Positions 57,104 through 64,000 of a stretch of 64,000 bases of DNA are shown here, one piece after another (the stretch's first letter is position 1; each line of letters opens with the position of its first letter). Position numbers and translations under genes: made by a program. Source of the DNA: Paraburkholderia sp. (lineage in GTDB: Bacteria > Pseudomonadota > Gammaproteobacteria > Burkholderiales > Burkholderiaceae); contig JAITTX010000383.1 in assembly GCA_031286755.1 (NCBI GenBank), forward strand, positions 26,594 through 90,593. The letters run 5' to 3'. The notes beneath the pieces are model-generated. The model was not told the DNA's origin. It did not search any database and was given only the letters and a program-made list of their open reading frames with translations.

Positions 57104-58536
57104 GCATGCGTGCACTCTGCATCGCGGTCACGTGCGCGGCCCTCGCCGCGTGCGCCGAAGTGGGACCGGACTATAAGGTGCCGCCGCAGGCGCTGGTCAA
57201 TGCGCCCGCGGCCAATGGCGCATTCGTGGCGGGCGGGTCTGGCGGATCTGCCGCATCGGACCTGCCGGCCGCGACGAACGACCCGTTGCCCGATCACTGG
57301 TGGCGCCTCTACGACGACCCCGTCCTCAACGGGCTGATCGAAAAAGCCCTGGCCAGCAATGTCGATCTGCGCGCCGCCCAGGCCAACCTCGAACGCAGCG
57401 ACGCGCTGCTCGCGGCGGCACGCACGGCGCGCGAGCCCGACATCGCGGTCGACGCGTCGACCAACTACACGCAACAGTCCGCTCAGGCCGTGCTCGCGCA
57501 TGTCCAGCCGCCGAGGCACGAGATCTACAACATGGGCATCGGGATCAGCTACGACCTCGATCTCTTCGGCGGCATCCGCCGCGGGATCGAGGCCGCCAGC
57601 GCCGATCGCGAAGCCGTCGTCGCGGCGCGCGATCTCGTGCGCGTGAACGTGGCCGCGCAAACGGCGCGCGCCTACGCCGACCTGTGCAATGCCGGCAACC
57701 AGCTCGACATTCTGCAGCAGCAGATCGCGGTGCAACAGCGGCGCCTCGCGCTCACCCGGCAGATGGTTGCGCAGGGCCGCGCGCCTTCTTTCACGCAGGA
57801 CCGCGACCAGGGCGCGATCGACAACAGCCGCGCTCAACTCGCGCCGCTGAACGCGCGCAAGCTCAATGCCGCATTTCGTCTTGCCACGCTGATGGGGCAG
57901 CCGCCCGAGCAATACGACCCGTCCCTGCTCGCCTGCCACGCGCCGCTCGCGCTGAAGACGCTGATCCCGGCCGGCGACGGTCGCGCGATGCTGAGCCGCC
58001 GGCCCGACGTGCGCGCCGCCGAACGCCAGCTGGCCGCCGCAACGGCGCAGATCGGCGTGCAAACGGCGGCGCTGTATCCCGACATCAAGATTGGCGCATC
58101 GATCGGCTCGACGGGCGCCGCCGCCAGCTTCTTCACGCCGCTCACCAACCGCTTCGCCGTGGGCCCGATGGTGAGCTGGGACCTGCATCGCAATGCGATC
58201 CGCGATCGCATCGAAGCCGCTCGCGCGCAAAGCCGCGTGAGCCTCGCCCATTTCGACAGCACGGTGCTGAGCGCGCTGCGCGAAACGGAGACTTCGCTCG
58301 ATAATTACGCCGCCGCGCTTGATCGTCTGCAACGGCTCGAATCCGCGCGTGATGCCGCGCGCTCGGTCAACGAGCGCACCGACCAGCTCTGGCGCGGCGG
58401 CAAGATAAGCGGCCTCGAAGCGCTGGACGCCCAGCGCAACTGGCTGGCCGCCGAAAGCGCCGTCGCGGCGGCGCAGGCAGACGTCAACCACGACCAGATT
58501 TCAACGTTTCTGGCGCTCGGGGGCGGATGGCAATGA
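57097..58536 (+). CDS. outer-membrane efflux lipoprotein, NodT family
   Basis: A 479-residue outer-membrane factor with a lipoprotein signal ending in the lipobox LAAC (Cys19) and the mature start AEVGPDYKVPP. The repeats carry DHWWRLYDDPVLNGLIEKAL, ISYDLDLFGGIRRGIEA and LSRRPDVRAAERQLAAATAQ. It completes the four-gene pump. It is distinct from the outer-membrane factor at 1911, so the window holds two self-contained tripartite exporters. Confidence 0.93.
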   Translation: MVSMRALCIAVTCAALAACAEVGPDYKVPPQALVNAPAANGAFVAGGSGGSAASDLPAATNDPLPDHWWRLYDDPVLNGLIEKALASNVDLRAAQANLERSDALLAAARTAREPDIAVDASTNYTQQSAQAVLAHVQPPRHEIYNMGIGISYDLDLFGGIRRGIEAASADREAVVAARDLVRVNVAAQTARAYADLCNAGNQLDILQQQIAVQQRRLALTRQMVAQGRAPSFTQDRDQGAIDNSRAQLAPLNARKLNAAFRLATLMGQPPEQYDPSLLACHAPLALKTLIPAGDGRAMLSRRPDVRAAERQLAAATAQIGVQTAALYPDIKIGASIGSTGAAASFFTPLTNRFAVGPMVSWDLHRNAIRDRIEAARAQSRVSLAHFDSTVLSALRETETSLDNYAAALDRLQRLESARDAARSVNERTDQLWRGGKISGLEALDAQRNWLAAESAVAAAQADVNHDQISTFLALGGGWQ

Positions 58537-59660
58537 ACCCGTTCAATGCATTCACCGTGTCCGCCCCCGGCGCCCGTCATCAATCTTCCTTTCGCTCGAT
58601 GTTCGAAAATCACGCTCAAGCACTATGCCTCGCTCAACAGGCAGAGCAAGCCGCCCCATCCGCAAACGCTGTCGAGAAAGATCAGCCCGGCGATCCGTCA
58701 TTCAACCCGCGCAACAAGAGGGTCACGCAGCGCCATCCGCTGCTGCGCAACATCAGCTATCTGCTGGCCATCGACGAGCATCGCAACTTCACGCGTGCCG
58801 CGGATGCGCTATGCGTTTCGCAGTCGGCGCTCTCGCAGAAGGTGCGGCAACTGGAAGAGGAAGTGGGCGCGCAGTTGTTCGACCGCAGCGGGCGTGTCGT
58901 GCGCATCACCGACTTCGGCGCGGTCTATCTGGAGTACGCGCGCCGCGCCTATAACGACTTGCTCACCGCGCAACGCGCCATGCAGGACGTGCACGACCTC
59001 TCGCGCGGCCAGTTGCGCGTCGCCTTCACGCCCACCTTCACCGAGTATCTGGTCGCGCCGGTCATCGAGCATTTTCACGAGCGCTATCCGGGCATCGTGG
59101 TCGAAATGACGGAGATGTCACTCGATTCCGTGGAAAGCGCGCTGCTCGACGATCAAGTCGATCTCGCCTTCGGTTTCGTCGACGTGCGCTCCGAAGATAT
59201 CGAAGCGGAGCCGCTGTTCCGCGAGCAACTGATGCTCGTGATCGGCAAGACGCATCCGCTCGCGCAGCAGCGCACGCCGATCACGCTGGACCAGTTCGCC
59301 CGCATTCCGCTCGCACTCCTGACCACCAGCTTCGTCTCGCGCTTCTATGTCGACAGCTATTTCCAGTCCTTCGACATGCAGCCCACCGTGGCCCTGCAGG
59401 CGAACTCGATCAGCGCGGTGCTCAAGATCGTGAGCCGCGGCAAGATCGCCACGATCCTGCCGAACACCATCGAATTCGAGCACCGCGACCTGCAATACGT
59501 CGCGCTGGACCCCGCGTTTCCGGTGCGCACGACCGCGCTACTCAGGTCGAGGCGCGCGTACCGCTCCACAGCCGCGGCGGCCTTCAGCGCCACCGTGCTC
59601 GACATGCTCGACAACGGCTGCCTGGCCTCGCTGCGCACGCTCACGCCCGCGCTCGCCTGA
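58533..59660 (+). CDS. LysR-family regulator, CynR-like
   Basis: A LysR regulator whose HTH begins only near residue 73 (LLRNISYLLAIDEHRNFTRA followed by LCVSQSALSQKVRQLEEEVG). The chosen ATG (58533) overlaps the pump's last stop (ATGA) and gives 375 residues, about 70 more than normal, with a low-complexity N-terminal extension. A start at 58599 would shorten this, and no later ATG precedes the HTH closely. The effector domain has FGFVDVRSEDIEAEPL. Coupling to the pump operon suggests it controls the pump. The long N-terminus is odd and may be untranslated. Confidence 0.82.
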   Translation: MNPFNAFTVSAPGARHQSSFRSMFENHAQALCLAQQAEQAAPSANAVEKDQPGDPSFNPRNKRVTQRHPLLRNISYLLAIDEHRNFTRAADALCVSQSALSQKVRQLEEEVGAQLFDRSGRVVRITDFGAVYLEYARRAYNDLLTAQRAMQDVHDLSRGQLRVAFTPTFTEYLVAPVIEHFHERYPGIVVEMTEMSLDSVESALLDDQVDLAFGFVDVRSEDIEAEPLFREQLMLVIGKTHPLAQQRTPITLDQFARIPLALLTTSFVSRFYVDSYFQSFDMQPTVALQANSISAVLKIVSRGKIATILPNTIEFEHRDLQYVALDPAFPVRTTALLRSRRAYRSTAAAAFSATVLDMLDNGCLASLRTLTPALA

Positions 59661-59716
59661 GCGTGCCGAACCGTACCCTGGAGCCGGCCTGTTCCCTGTC
59701 CGCCGGAAAATACCCG

Positions 59717-59917
59717 ATGCCCATTCCCAACGAAGCCCCGCCCGCGCCTGCCGCGCCCCGGAAAAACAAGGTGCGCGTCATCGTCTCCATCGACCCCGAC
59801 CTGCTCGCGGCACTCGACAGTGTGGCCCTGCGCAAGGGGCTCAGCCGGGCGGGCACGATGTCGCTCGCCTGCGCCGATCTGATCGACCGCGAACGGCGGC
59901 GGCAGCCGCCCGGCTGA
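59717..59917 (+). CDS. small ribbon-helix-helix-like protein
   Basis: A 66-residue protein: a Pro/Ala-rich lead (IPNEAPPAPAAPRKN), then KVRVIVSIDPDLLAALDSVA and LRKGLSRAGTMSLACADLIDRE, the strand-helix-helix pattern of RHH DNA-binding proteins. ATG 59717 has GGAAAA upstream. A GTG at 59663 would add 18 residues. It follows the LysR gene by 56 bp. There is no toxin-like partner next to it. A hairpin follows at 59946. Target unknown. Confidence 0.58.
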   Translation: MPIPNEAPPAPAAPRKNKVRVIVSIDPDLLAALDSVALRKGLSRAGTMSLACADLIDRERRRQPPG

Positions 59918-59945
59918 GCAGCACACCGGCAAGCCCGATGTTTGA

Positions 59946-59970
59946 GCGAGCCGACTGAACAACGGCTCGC
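59946..59970. terminator. strong hairpin between convergent genes
   Basis: Perfect 8-bp arms GCGAGCCG and CGGCTCGC with a 9-nt loop lie 29 bp after the RHH gene and 32 bp before the acdR end. Likely bidirectional terminator. Confidence 0.55.
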
Positions 59971-60001
59971 CCCGGCCGCGCGCGGCGAACGCACTGCCGC
60001 G

Positions 60002-60502
60002 TTACAGCGGCAATGCATGGGTCGAGAGAATCTCCTTGAGCACCATGAAGCTGCGCACCTGCCGCACGCCGGGCAGATACAGCAACTGCTCCGCATGAAG
60101 CTGGTTGAAACTCTCGTTGTCTCGCGTGCGCACGAGCATGAAATAGTCGAACTCGCCGGTCACGACGTGACACTCGACGCACCCCGACACCTTGCGCGCT
60201 GCCTTCTCGAATGCGCTGAACGCTTCGGGCGTGGAGCGGTCCAGCACGAAGCCGATCACGACCAGCATCCCCGCGCCCAGCGCCTTGGGGTCCAGCAGCG
60301 CGACGATCGCGCGTATCAATCCCATCTCCTTGAGCCGCTCGACGCGCCGCAGGCACGCGGGCGCGCTCAGCTTCACCCTGGCCGCGAGGCTCACGTTGGA
60401 GATCGACGCGTCCGCCTGCAGATGCTTCAGGATCGCGCGATCGATACGATCCAGCGCCGGCAGCGCATCCGGCGTGGCTGCCGGCTCTTTGCTTAATTTC
60501 AT
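60002..60502 (-). CDS. acdR: Lrp/AsnC-family regulator of ACC deaminase
   Basis: A 166-residue Lrp-type regulator. The HTH reads LDRIDRAILKHLQADASISN then VSLAARVKLSAPACLRRVER. The RAM effector domain has GCVECHVVTGEFDYFMLVRT and LPGVRQVRSFMVLKEI. It diverges from acdS with 190 bp between, the arrangement known for AcdR, which activates ACC deaminase in response to ACC. A candidate binding site (AATCAA-N6-TTGATT) sits 23 bp from its own start. Confidence 0.9.
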   Translation of the reverse strand: MKLSKEPAATPDALPALDRIDRAILKHLQADASISNVSLAARVKLSAPACLRRVERLKEMGLIRAIVALLDPKALGAGMLVVIGFVLDRSTPEAFSAFEKAARKVSGCVECHVVTGEFDYFMLVRTRDNESFNQLHAEQLLYLPGVRQVRSFMVLKEILSTHALPL

Positions 60503-60524
60503 TGCGTCTCACTCCAGTTTTGCG

Positions 60525-60542
60525 AATCAATTGTGTTTGATT
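60525..60542. promoter_or_regulatory. inverted repeat in acdR-acdS control region
   Basis: AATCAA-TTGTGT-TTGATT within an AT-rich tract of the divergent region. A plausible AcdR/Lrp box, lying near the acdR start. Confidence 0.45.
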
Positions 60543-60692
60543 AGAGAATAAGTCATTTAGAAAGTAGATTTCATCGATTTTTTTCGCAAGCACATTTCGC
60601 CTGCATCGGCCTAGCATTTTTCAGGCGTTCAGGCGGAATGCGCGCCGATCGCAGCCGCTCGCCGTATGCGCCAACCATTCCGGAGACAGTCG

Positions 60693-61709
60693 ATGAACCT
60701 CCAGCGTTTCCCCCGCTATCCGTTGACGTTCGGGCCAACGCCCATCCAGCCCCTCAAGCGCCTCTCCGCGCATCTCGGCGGCAAGGTCGAGCTCTATGCG
60801 AAGCGCGAGGACTGCAACAGCGGCCTCGCGTTCGGCGGCAACAAGACACGCAAGCTCGAATACCTGATTCCGGATGCGCTCGCGCAAGGCTGTGACACGC
60901 TGGTTTCCATAGGCGGCATCCAGTCGAACCAGACGCGCCAGGTCGCCGCCGTGGCCGCGCATCTGGGCATGAAGTGCGTACTCGTTCAGGAGAACTGGGT
61001 GAATTACGCCGATGCTGTCTACGACCGGGTCGGCAACATCCAGATGTCGCGAATGATGGGCGCCGACGTGCGGCTCGTACCCGACGGTTTCGACATCGGC
61101 ATTCGCCCGAGCTGGGAGGAGGCGCTGGAGAGCGTGCGCAAGGCGGGTGGCAAGCCGTATCCGATCCCGGCCGGCTGCTCCGAACATCCGCTCGGCGGCC
61201 TCGGTTTCGTGGGCTTCGCCGAGGAAGTGCGTCAGCAGGAAGCGCAGCTCGGCTTCAAGTTCGATTACATCGTCGTGTGCTCGGTGACGGGCAGCACCCA
61301 GGCGGGCATGGTGGCCGGCTTCGCGGCCGATGGGCGCGCGAATCGCGTGATCGGCATCGACGCGTCCGCGACGCCGGAAAAGACCCACGCCCAGATCACG
61401 CGCATCGCGCGCCACACTGCGGAGCAGGTCGATCTCGGGCGCGCCATCCACGAGCACGACGTGATTCTCGACACGCGCTACGGCGGCCCCGAATACGGCT
61501 TGCCCAACGATGGCACGCTGGAGGCCATCCGTCTGTGCGCGCGATTCGAGGGCGTGCTGACGGACCCCGTCTACGAAGGCAAGTCGATGCACGGCATGAT
61601 CGACAAAGTGCGCCGCGGCGAATTCGAGCCGGGCTCGAAGGTGCTGTATGCGCATCTGGGCGGCGTGCCGGCGCTCAGTGCGTACAGCTTCCTGTTCCGC
61701 GACGGCTGA
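60693..61709 (+). CDS. acdS: 1-aminocyclopropane-1-carboxylate (ACC) deaminase
   Basis: A 338-residue PLP enzyme that converts ACC, the ethylene precursor of plants, to 2-oxobutyrate and ammonia. The length equals the characterised enzymes. Diagnostic residues are all present: PLP Lys51 in [10 protein letters not shown], nucleophile Ser78 in [10 protein letters not shown], Tyr294, Glu295 and Leu322. The Glu295/Leu322 pair separates true ACC deaminases from the related D-cysteine desulfhydrases. GGAGA lies before ATG 60693. The protein should be cytoplasmic and induced through AcdR. Confidence 0.96.
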   Translation: MNLQRFPRYPLTFGPTPIQPLKRLSAHLGGKVELYAKREDCNSGLAFGGNKTRKLEYLIPDALAQGCDTLVSIGGIQSNQTRQVAAVAAHLGMKCVLVQENWVNYADAVYDRVGNIQMSRMMGADVRLVPDGFDIGIRPSWEEALESVRKAGGKPYPIPAGCSEHPLGGLGFVGFAEEVRQQEAQLGFKFDYIVVCSVTGSTQAGMVAGFAADGRANRVIGIDASATPEKTHAQITRIARHTAEQVDLGRAIHEHDVILDTRYGGPEYGLPNDGTLEAIRLCARFEGVLTDPVYEGKSMHGMIDKVRRGEFEPGSKVLYAHLGGVPALSAYSFLFRDG

Positions 61710-61716
61710 CCGGCCG

Positions 61717-61741
61717 GTGTGCGGCGCGGCCGGCCGCACAC
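61717..61741 (+). terminator. strong hairpin after acdS
   Basis: Perfect 9-bp arms GTGTGCGGC and GCCGCACAC with a 7-nt loop start 8 nt after the acdS stop codon. No T-run, but the stem is among the strongest I found in the window. Confidence 0.55.
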
Positions 61742-61821
61742 GCCCGGGAATGCACGCCGGAAAGGGTACAAAGGCAGCGCGATCCGGCCGCGATATCATG
61801 GCTCTTTGCGACTGCCATTAC

Positions 61822-62922
61822 ATGAAACCCATGAACATCCGGTTTCTCGAGACCTTCATCTGGCTCGCGCGCCTGCAGAACTTCCGCCTCACCGCCGAAA
61901 AGCTGCACACGACCCAGGCCGCCGTATCGAGCCGCATCGCCTCGCTCGAGGAAACCTTCGGCGTGCGGCTGTTCGACCGCAACTCGCGCTCGGCCACGCT
62001 CACGCCCGCGGGCCGCAAGATGCTCGCGTACGCGGAGCGCATCGTGCGCCTCGGCGACGAGATGCGCCGCGAAGTGGAAGACGCGAGCGGCGACGCGGGC
62101 CTCATTCGCATCGGCGTGATCGAGTCCATCGTGCATAGCTGGTTTCCGGCGCTGATGGCGCGCGTGCGCGAGCGCTTTCCGCATCTCGAAGTCGAGGTCA
62201 CGAGCGACACCACGATCCATCTCGTGCAATTGCTGCGCGCCGACGCCGTCGACCTGATCCTGCAAACCGATTCGCTGCCCGAGCGCGACTTCGTCAACCA
62301 CCCGCTATGCGAGTTTCCCATGCGCTGGGTCGCGAGCCCCTCGCTGGGTCTCGCGGGCACCCACGTGAATCTCGCGCAACTCGCGGAGTGGCCGGTCCTC
62401 AGCTTTTCGCGCCATTCGGGGCCGCACACGGCCGTGGAGCGAGAATTCGCGCGCGCGGTCGAGCGCCCGGTGCGCGTGAACTGCATCAGTTCGGTGGCCG
62501 CGATGATCCGCCTCGTCTCGGATGGCTTCGGCGTTGCGGCCCTGCCGCCCGCGATCATTCAGCGCGAGCTGCACGAGCACGCGCTCGAAGTGCTGGACGT
62601 GGAGAGCGCCTTCGCGCCGCTGCCGCTCGTGGCCACCTACCGGCTGCACAGCCACCCGCTGCCCGCGCGCATTGCCGAACTGGCGACGGAGCAGGCCCGC
62701 GCGTTCGTGGCGGCGCTCGGCCCGGAACTCGACGGGTCGCCCGCGCGCGCCGCCAGCGGCAAGCCACCGGCAGCCACGAAATCCGCGCCAGCCGCCGCAT
62801 CCTGCGATACGGCCCAAGCCACCCGCGCCGCTCGAACCCCCAAAGCCACAAAAACCACAAAAACCACCAAAGCGACCCAAGCCACCCCGGCCGCCCCAGC
62901 CCCCCGCAGCCGCAAGCGATAA
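61822..62922 (+). CDS. LysR-family regulator with Lys/Thr/Ala-rich tail
   Basis: A 366-residue LysR protein. HTH: FIWLARLQNFRLTAEKLHTT followed by QAAVSSRIASLEETFGVRLF. The effector domain ends near residue 305. The remaining 60 residues form a low-complexity, very basic tail rich in Lys, Thr, Ala and Pro (for example PKATKTTKTTKATQ, ending RSRKR), like the tails of histone H1-type proteins. Starts at 61798, 61822 and 61831 are all possible. It precedes a small enzyme-like gene and an MFS gene that it may control. Confidence 0.85.
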   Translation: MKPMNIRFLETFIWLARLQNFRLTAEKLHTTQAAVSSRIASLEETFGVRLFDRNSRSATLTPAGRKMLAYAERIVRLGDEMRREVEDASGDAGLIRIGVIESIVHSWFPALMARVRERFPHLEVEVTSDTTIHLVQLLRADAVDLILQTDSLPERDFVNHPLCEFPMRWVASPSLGLAGTHVNLAQLAEWPVLSFSRHSGPHTAVEREFARAVERPVRVNCISSVAAMIRLVSDGFGVAALPPAIIQRELHEHALEVLDVESAFAPLPLVATYRLHSHPLPARIAELATEQARAFVAALGPELDGSPARAASGKPPAATKSAPAAASCDTAQATRAARTPKATKTTKTTKATQATPAAPAPRSRKR

Positions 62923-63026
62923 GAAAACCTGGTTGGTGCGTATTTTATTTCTTGTTGGACCGAAATACCCTGTGCTGGCCAAACTGCGCATGTCCGAATT
63001 TCAATTCACAGCGCAGGAAATCCACG

Positions 63027-63677
63027 ATGAGCCATCCCACCAACGCGCCGGCCGGCCAGCTTTGCATCTGGACCGACACCGATCCGCACACCGAAGCCGA
63101 CTTCAACGCGTGGTACGACCGCGAGCACATGCAGGAGCGCGTCGCGATTCCCGGCTTTCGCCACGCCCGCCGCTTTCTCGCCAATGACGGCAGCGCGCGC
63201 CGCTATCTCGCGCTGTACGTGACGGCCTCGCTCGACGTCTTCCACAGCGACGCGTACCGCCAGGCGTTCACCGTGCAGACCGACTGGTCGATGCGCAATT
63301 TCGCGCGCATGAGCGACACCCAGCGCCGCGTGGGCGAGCTCGCATTCGAGGCCGGTGCGGGAGAAGGCGGCCACGCGGCCATTTTCGTCGCGCCCCCGCA
63401 CAGCGTGGCCGCCGAGGCCTGGCGCGGCGAAGCCCAGGCCCTCGCGCAAACGCCCGGCCTGCACGCCGTGCGCGTGTTCGTGACCGACGCCAAGCTCTCC
63501 GCACCGCTCGCCACGCGCGACGGCGCCGCGGCCGCGGCGCCGCAGGACGCGCTCGTGATCGTGGAAGGCAGCTCGAACGAAGCCGCGCGCGACGCGGCCG
63601 AGCGCCTCGCGAAGCTCGCCAGCGATGGAGCCGCGCCCGTGCGCACCTTCGACATGCTCTGGCGGCTCGCGGCCTGA
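63027..63677 (+). CDS. dimeric alpha-beta barrel-like protein, unknown
   Basis: A 216-residue protein opening with LCIWTDTDPHTEADFNAWYD and EHMQERVAIPGFRHARRF, a pattern seen in EthD/stress-type dimeric alpha-beta barrels. A weaker second half of the same layout (PGLHAVRVFVTD) suggests an internal duplication. AGGAAA lies 8 nt before ATG 63027. No function can be assigned. Position between a LysR gene and a carrier gene suggests a catabolic or detoxifying role. Confidence 0.68.
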   Translation: MSHPTNAPAGQLCIWTDTDPHTEADFNAWYDREHMQERVAIPGFRHARRFLANDGSARRYLALYVTASLDVFHSDAYRQAFTVQTDWSMRNFARMSDTQRRVGELAFEAGAGEGGHAAIFVAPPHSVAAEAWRGEAQALAQTPGLHAVRVFVTDAKLSAPLATRDGAAAAAPQDALVIVEGSSNEAARDAAERLAKLASDGAAPVRTFDMLWRLAA

Positions 63678-63877
63678 GCGCCTGCCAGCGCAGCATCGCA
63701 GCCAACGCTCAAGAAAACGCCCAAGTTACCGCTCGAACAAAACGCTCGACCAACCGCTCAGGTTCGCCACTCGTGCACACCCTCGCACGCATGGCGAACC
63801 TGGCGAGAACAAGAACAACGAGCCCGAGACACCCCCTGGCGCGCCATGCGCGCCGCGCGTTTCCCCTGGAGAACCCG

Positions 63878-64000
63878 ATGAACGCTCTCGCCCAGACCTC
63901 TTCCACGCTCGAGCGCCCGCGCGCGGGCCGCGGACGGCTCGCCTCCGCCAGCATGATCGGCACCTCGCTCGAGTGGTACGACTTCACCGTCTACAACACG
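63878..64000 (+). CDS. MFS transporter, MHS (ProP/ShiA-like) type, 3' end outside window
   Basis: Only 41 residues are visible. After a polar lead comes RLASASMIGTSLEWYDFTVY, the opening helix typical of the metabolite:proton symporter group (shikimate, citrate, 2-oxoglutarate, proline/betaine carriers). GGAG precedes ATG 63878. The substrate cannot be inferred from this piece. Confidence 0.8.
   Translation, partial: MNALAQTSSTLERPRAGRGRLASASMIGTSLEWYDFTVYNT

Overview
The window is GC-rich, densely coded DNA of a beta-proteobacterium, most likely Burkholderiaceae (Paraburkholderia, Caballeronia or Burkholderia). The evidence is the codon use, the many LysR, GntR and DeoR regulators beside catabolic operons, and an acdR/acdS (ACC deaminase) pair of the kind found in plant-associated members. 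I see no rRNA, tRNA, insertion sequence, phage gene or CRISPR array. The mix of transporters, catabolic operons and regulators looks like an accessory replicon (second chromosome or megaplasmid) rather than a housekeeping core. That placement is inference.

Layout. 1-1428 (minus): a FixJ-type response regulator followed by a PAS-domain sensor cut by the window edge. 1911-6301 (plus): a three-gene EmrAB/TolC-type drug efflux operon ending in a strong hairpin. 6435-7475: an OsmC/Ohr peroxidase and a secreted cupin. 7914-10736: a LysR regulator, a 47-residue membrane microprotein and an NCS1 nucleobase-type permease. 10894-20559: a GntR-controlled catabolic cluster. It has a sulfonate-type ABC importer on the minus strand and, divergently, an Xsc-like thiamine-diphosphate enzyme, a GMC flavoprotein, a carboxymuconolactone-decarboxylase-fold protein, a metallo-beta-lactamase-fold hydrolase and an MFS carrier. 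An identical 8-bp core palindrome lies upstream of the regulator and twice in the divergent control region. 20624-22048: a MocR regulator.

22476-30900: a stress and respiration block with a ClpG/ClpK-like disaggregase, a YdeP-like molybdopterin oxidoreductase, a cyanide-insensitive-type bd oxidase (cydAB) and a broken bestrophin-family gene. 30970-38827 (minus): one long operon of a branched-chain-amino-acid-type ABC importer followed by two M81 (MlrC-like) metallopeptidases. It diverges from a FadR-type regulator across a perfect 26-bp palindrome. 39905-40570: a glutathione S-transferase.

40780-51489: a deoxyribose-type catabolic locus. A DeoR regulator converges on an eight-gene minus-strand operon of deoC, a two-domain ALDH16-like aldehyde dehydrogenase, rbsD/fucU, a ribokinase-family kinase and a sugar ABC importer with two permeases. 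These genes could carry deoxyribose to deoxyribose-5-phosphate, then to glyceraldehyde-3-phosphate plus acetaldehyde, then to acetate.

51863-53908: a LysR regulator, a small secreted protein and a 700-bp stretch that looks poorer in GC. 53909-59660: a FUSC/DUF1656/HlyD/outer-membrane-factor efflux operon of the AaeXAB type with its LysR gene. 59717-61709: a ribbon-helix-helix protein and the divergent acdR-acdS pair. 61822-64000: a LysR regulator with a Lys/Thr/Ala-rich tail, an alpha-beta-barrel-like protein and the start of an MFS carrier cut by the window edge.

The candidates most worth following as undescribed systems are the GntR/Xsc-like cluster, the importer plus double M81 peptidase operon, and the deoxyribose operon with its ALDH16-type enzyme.
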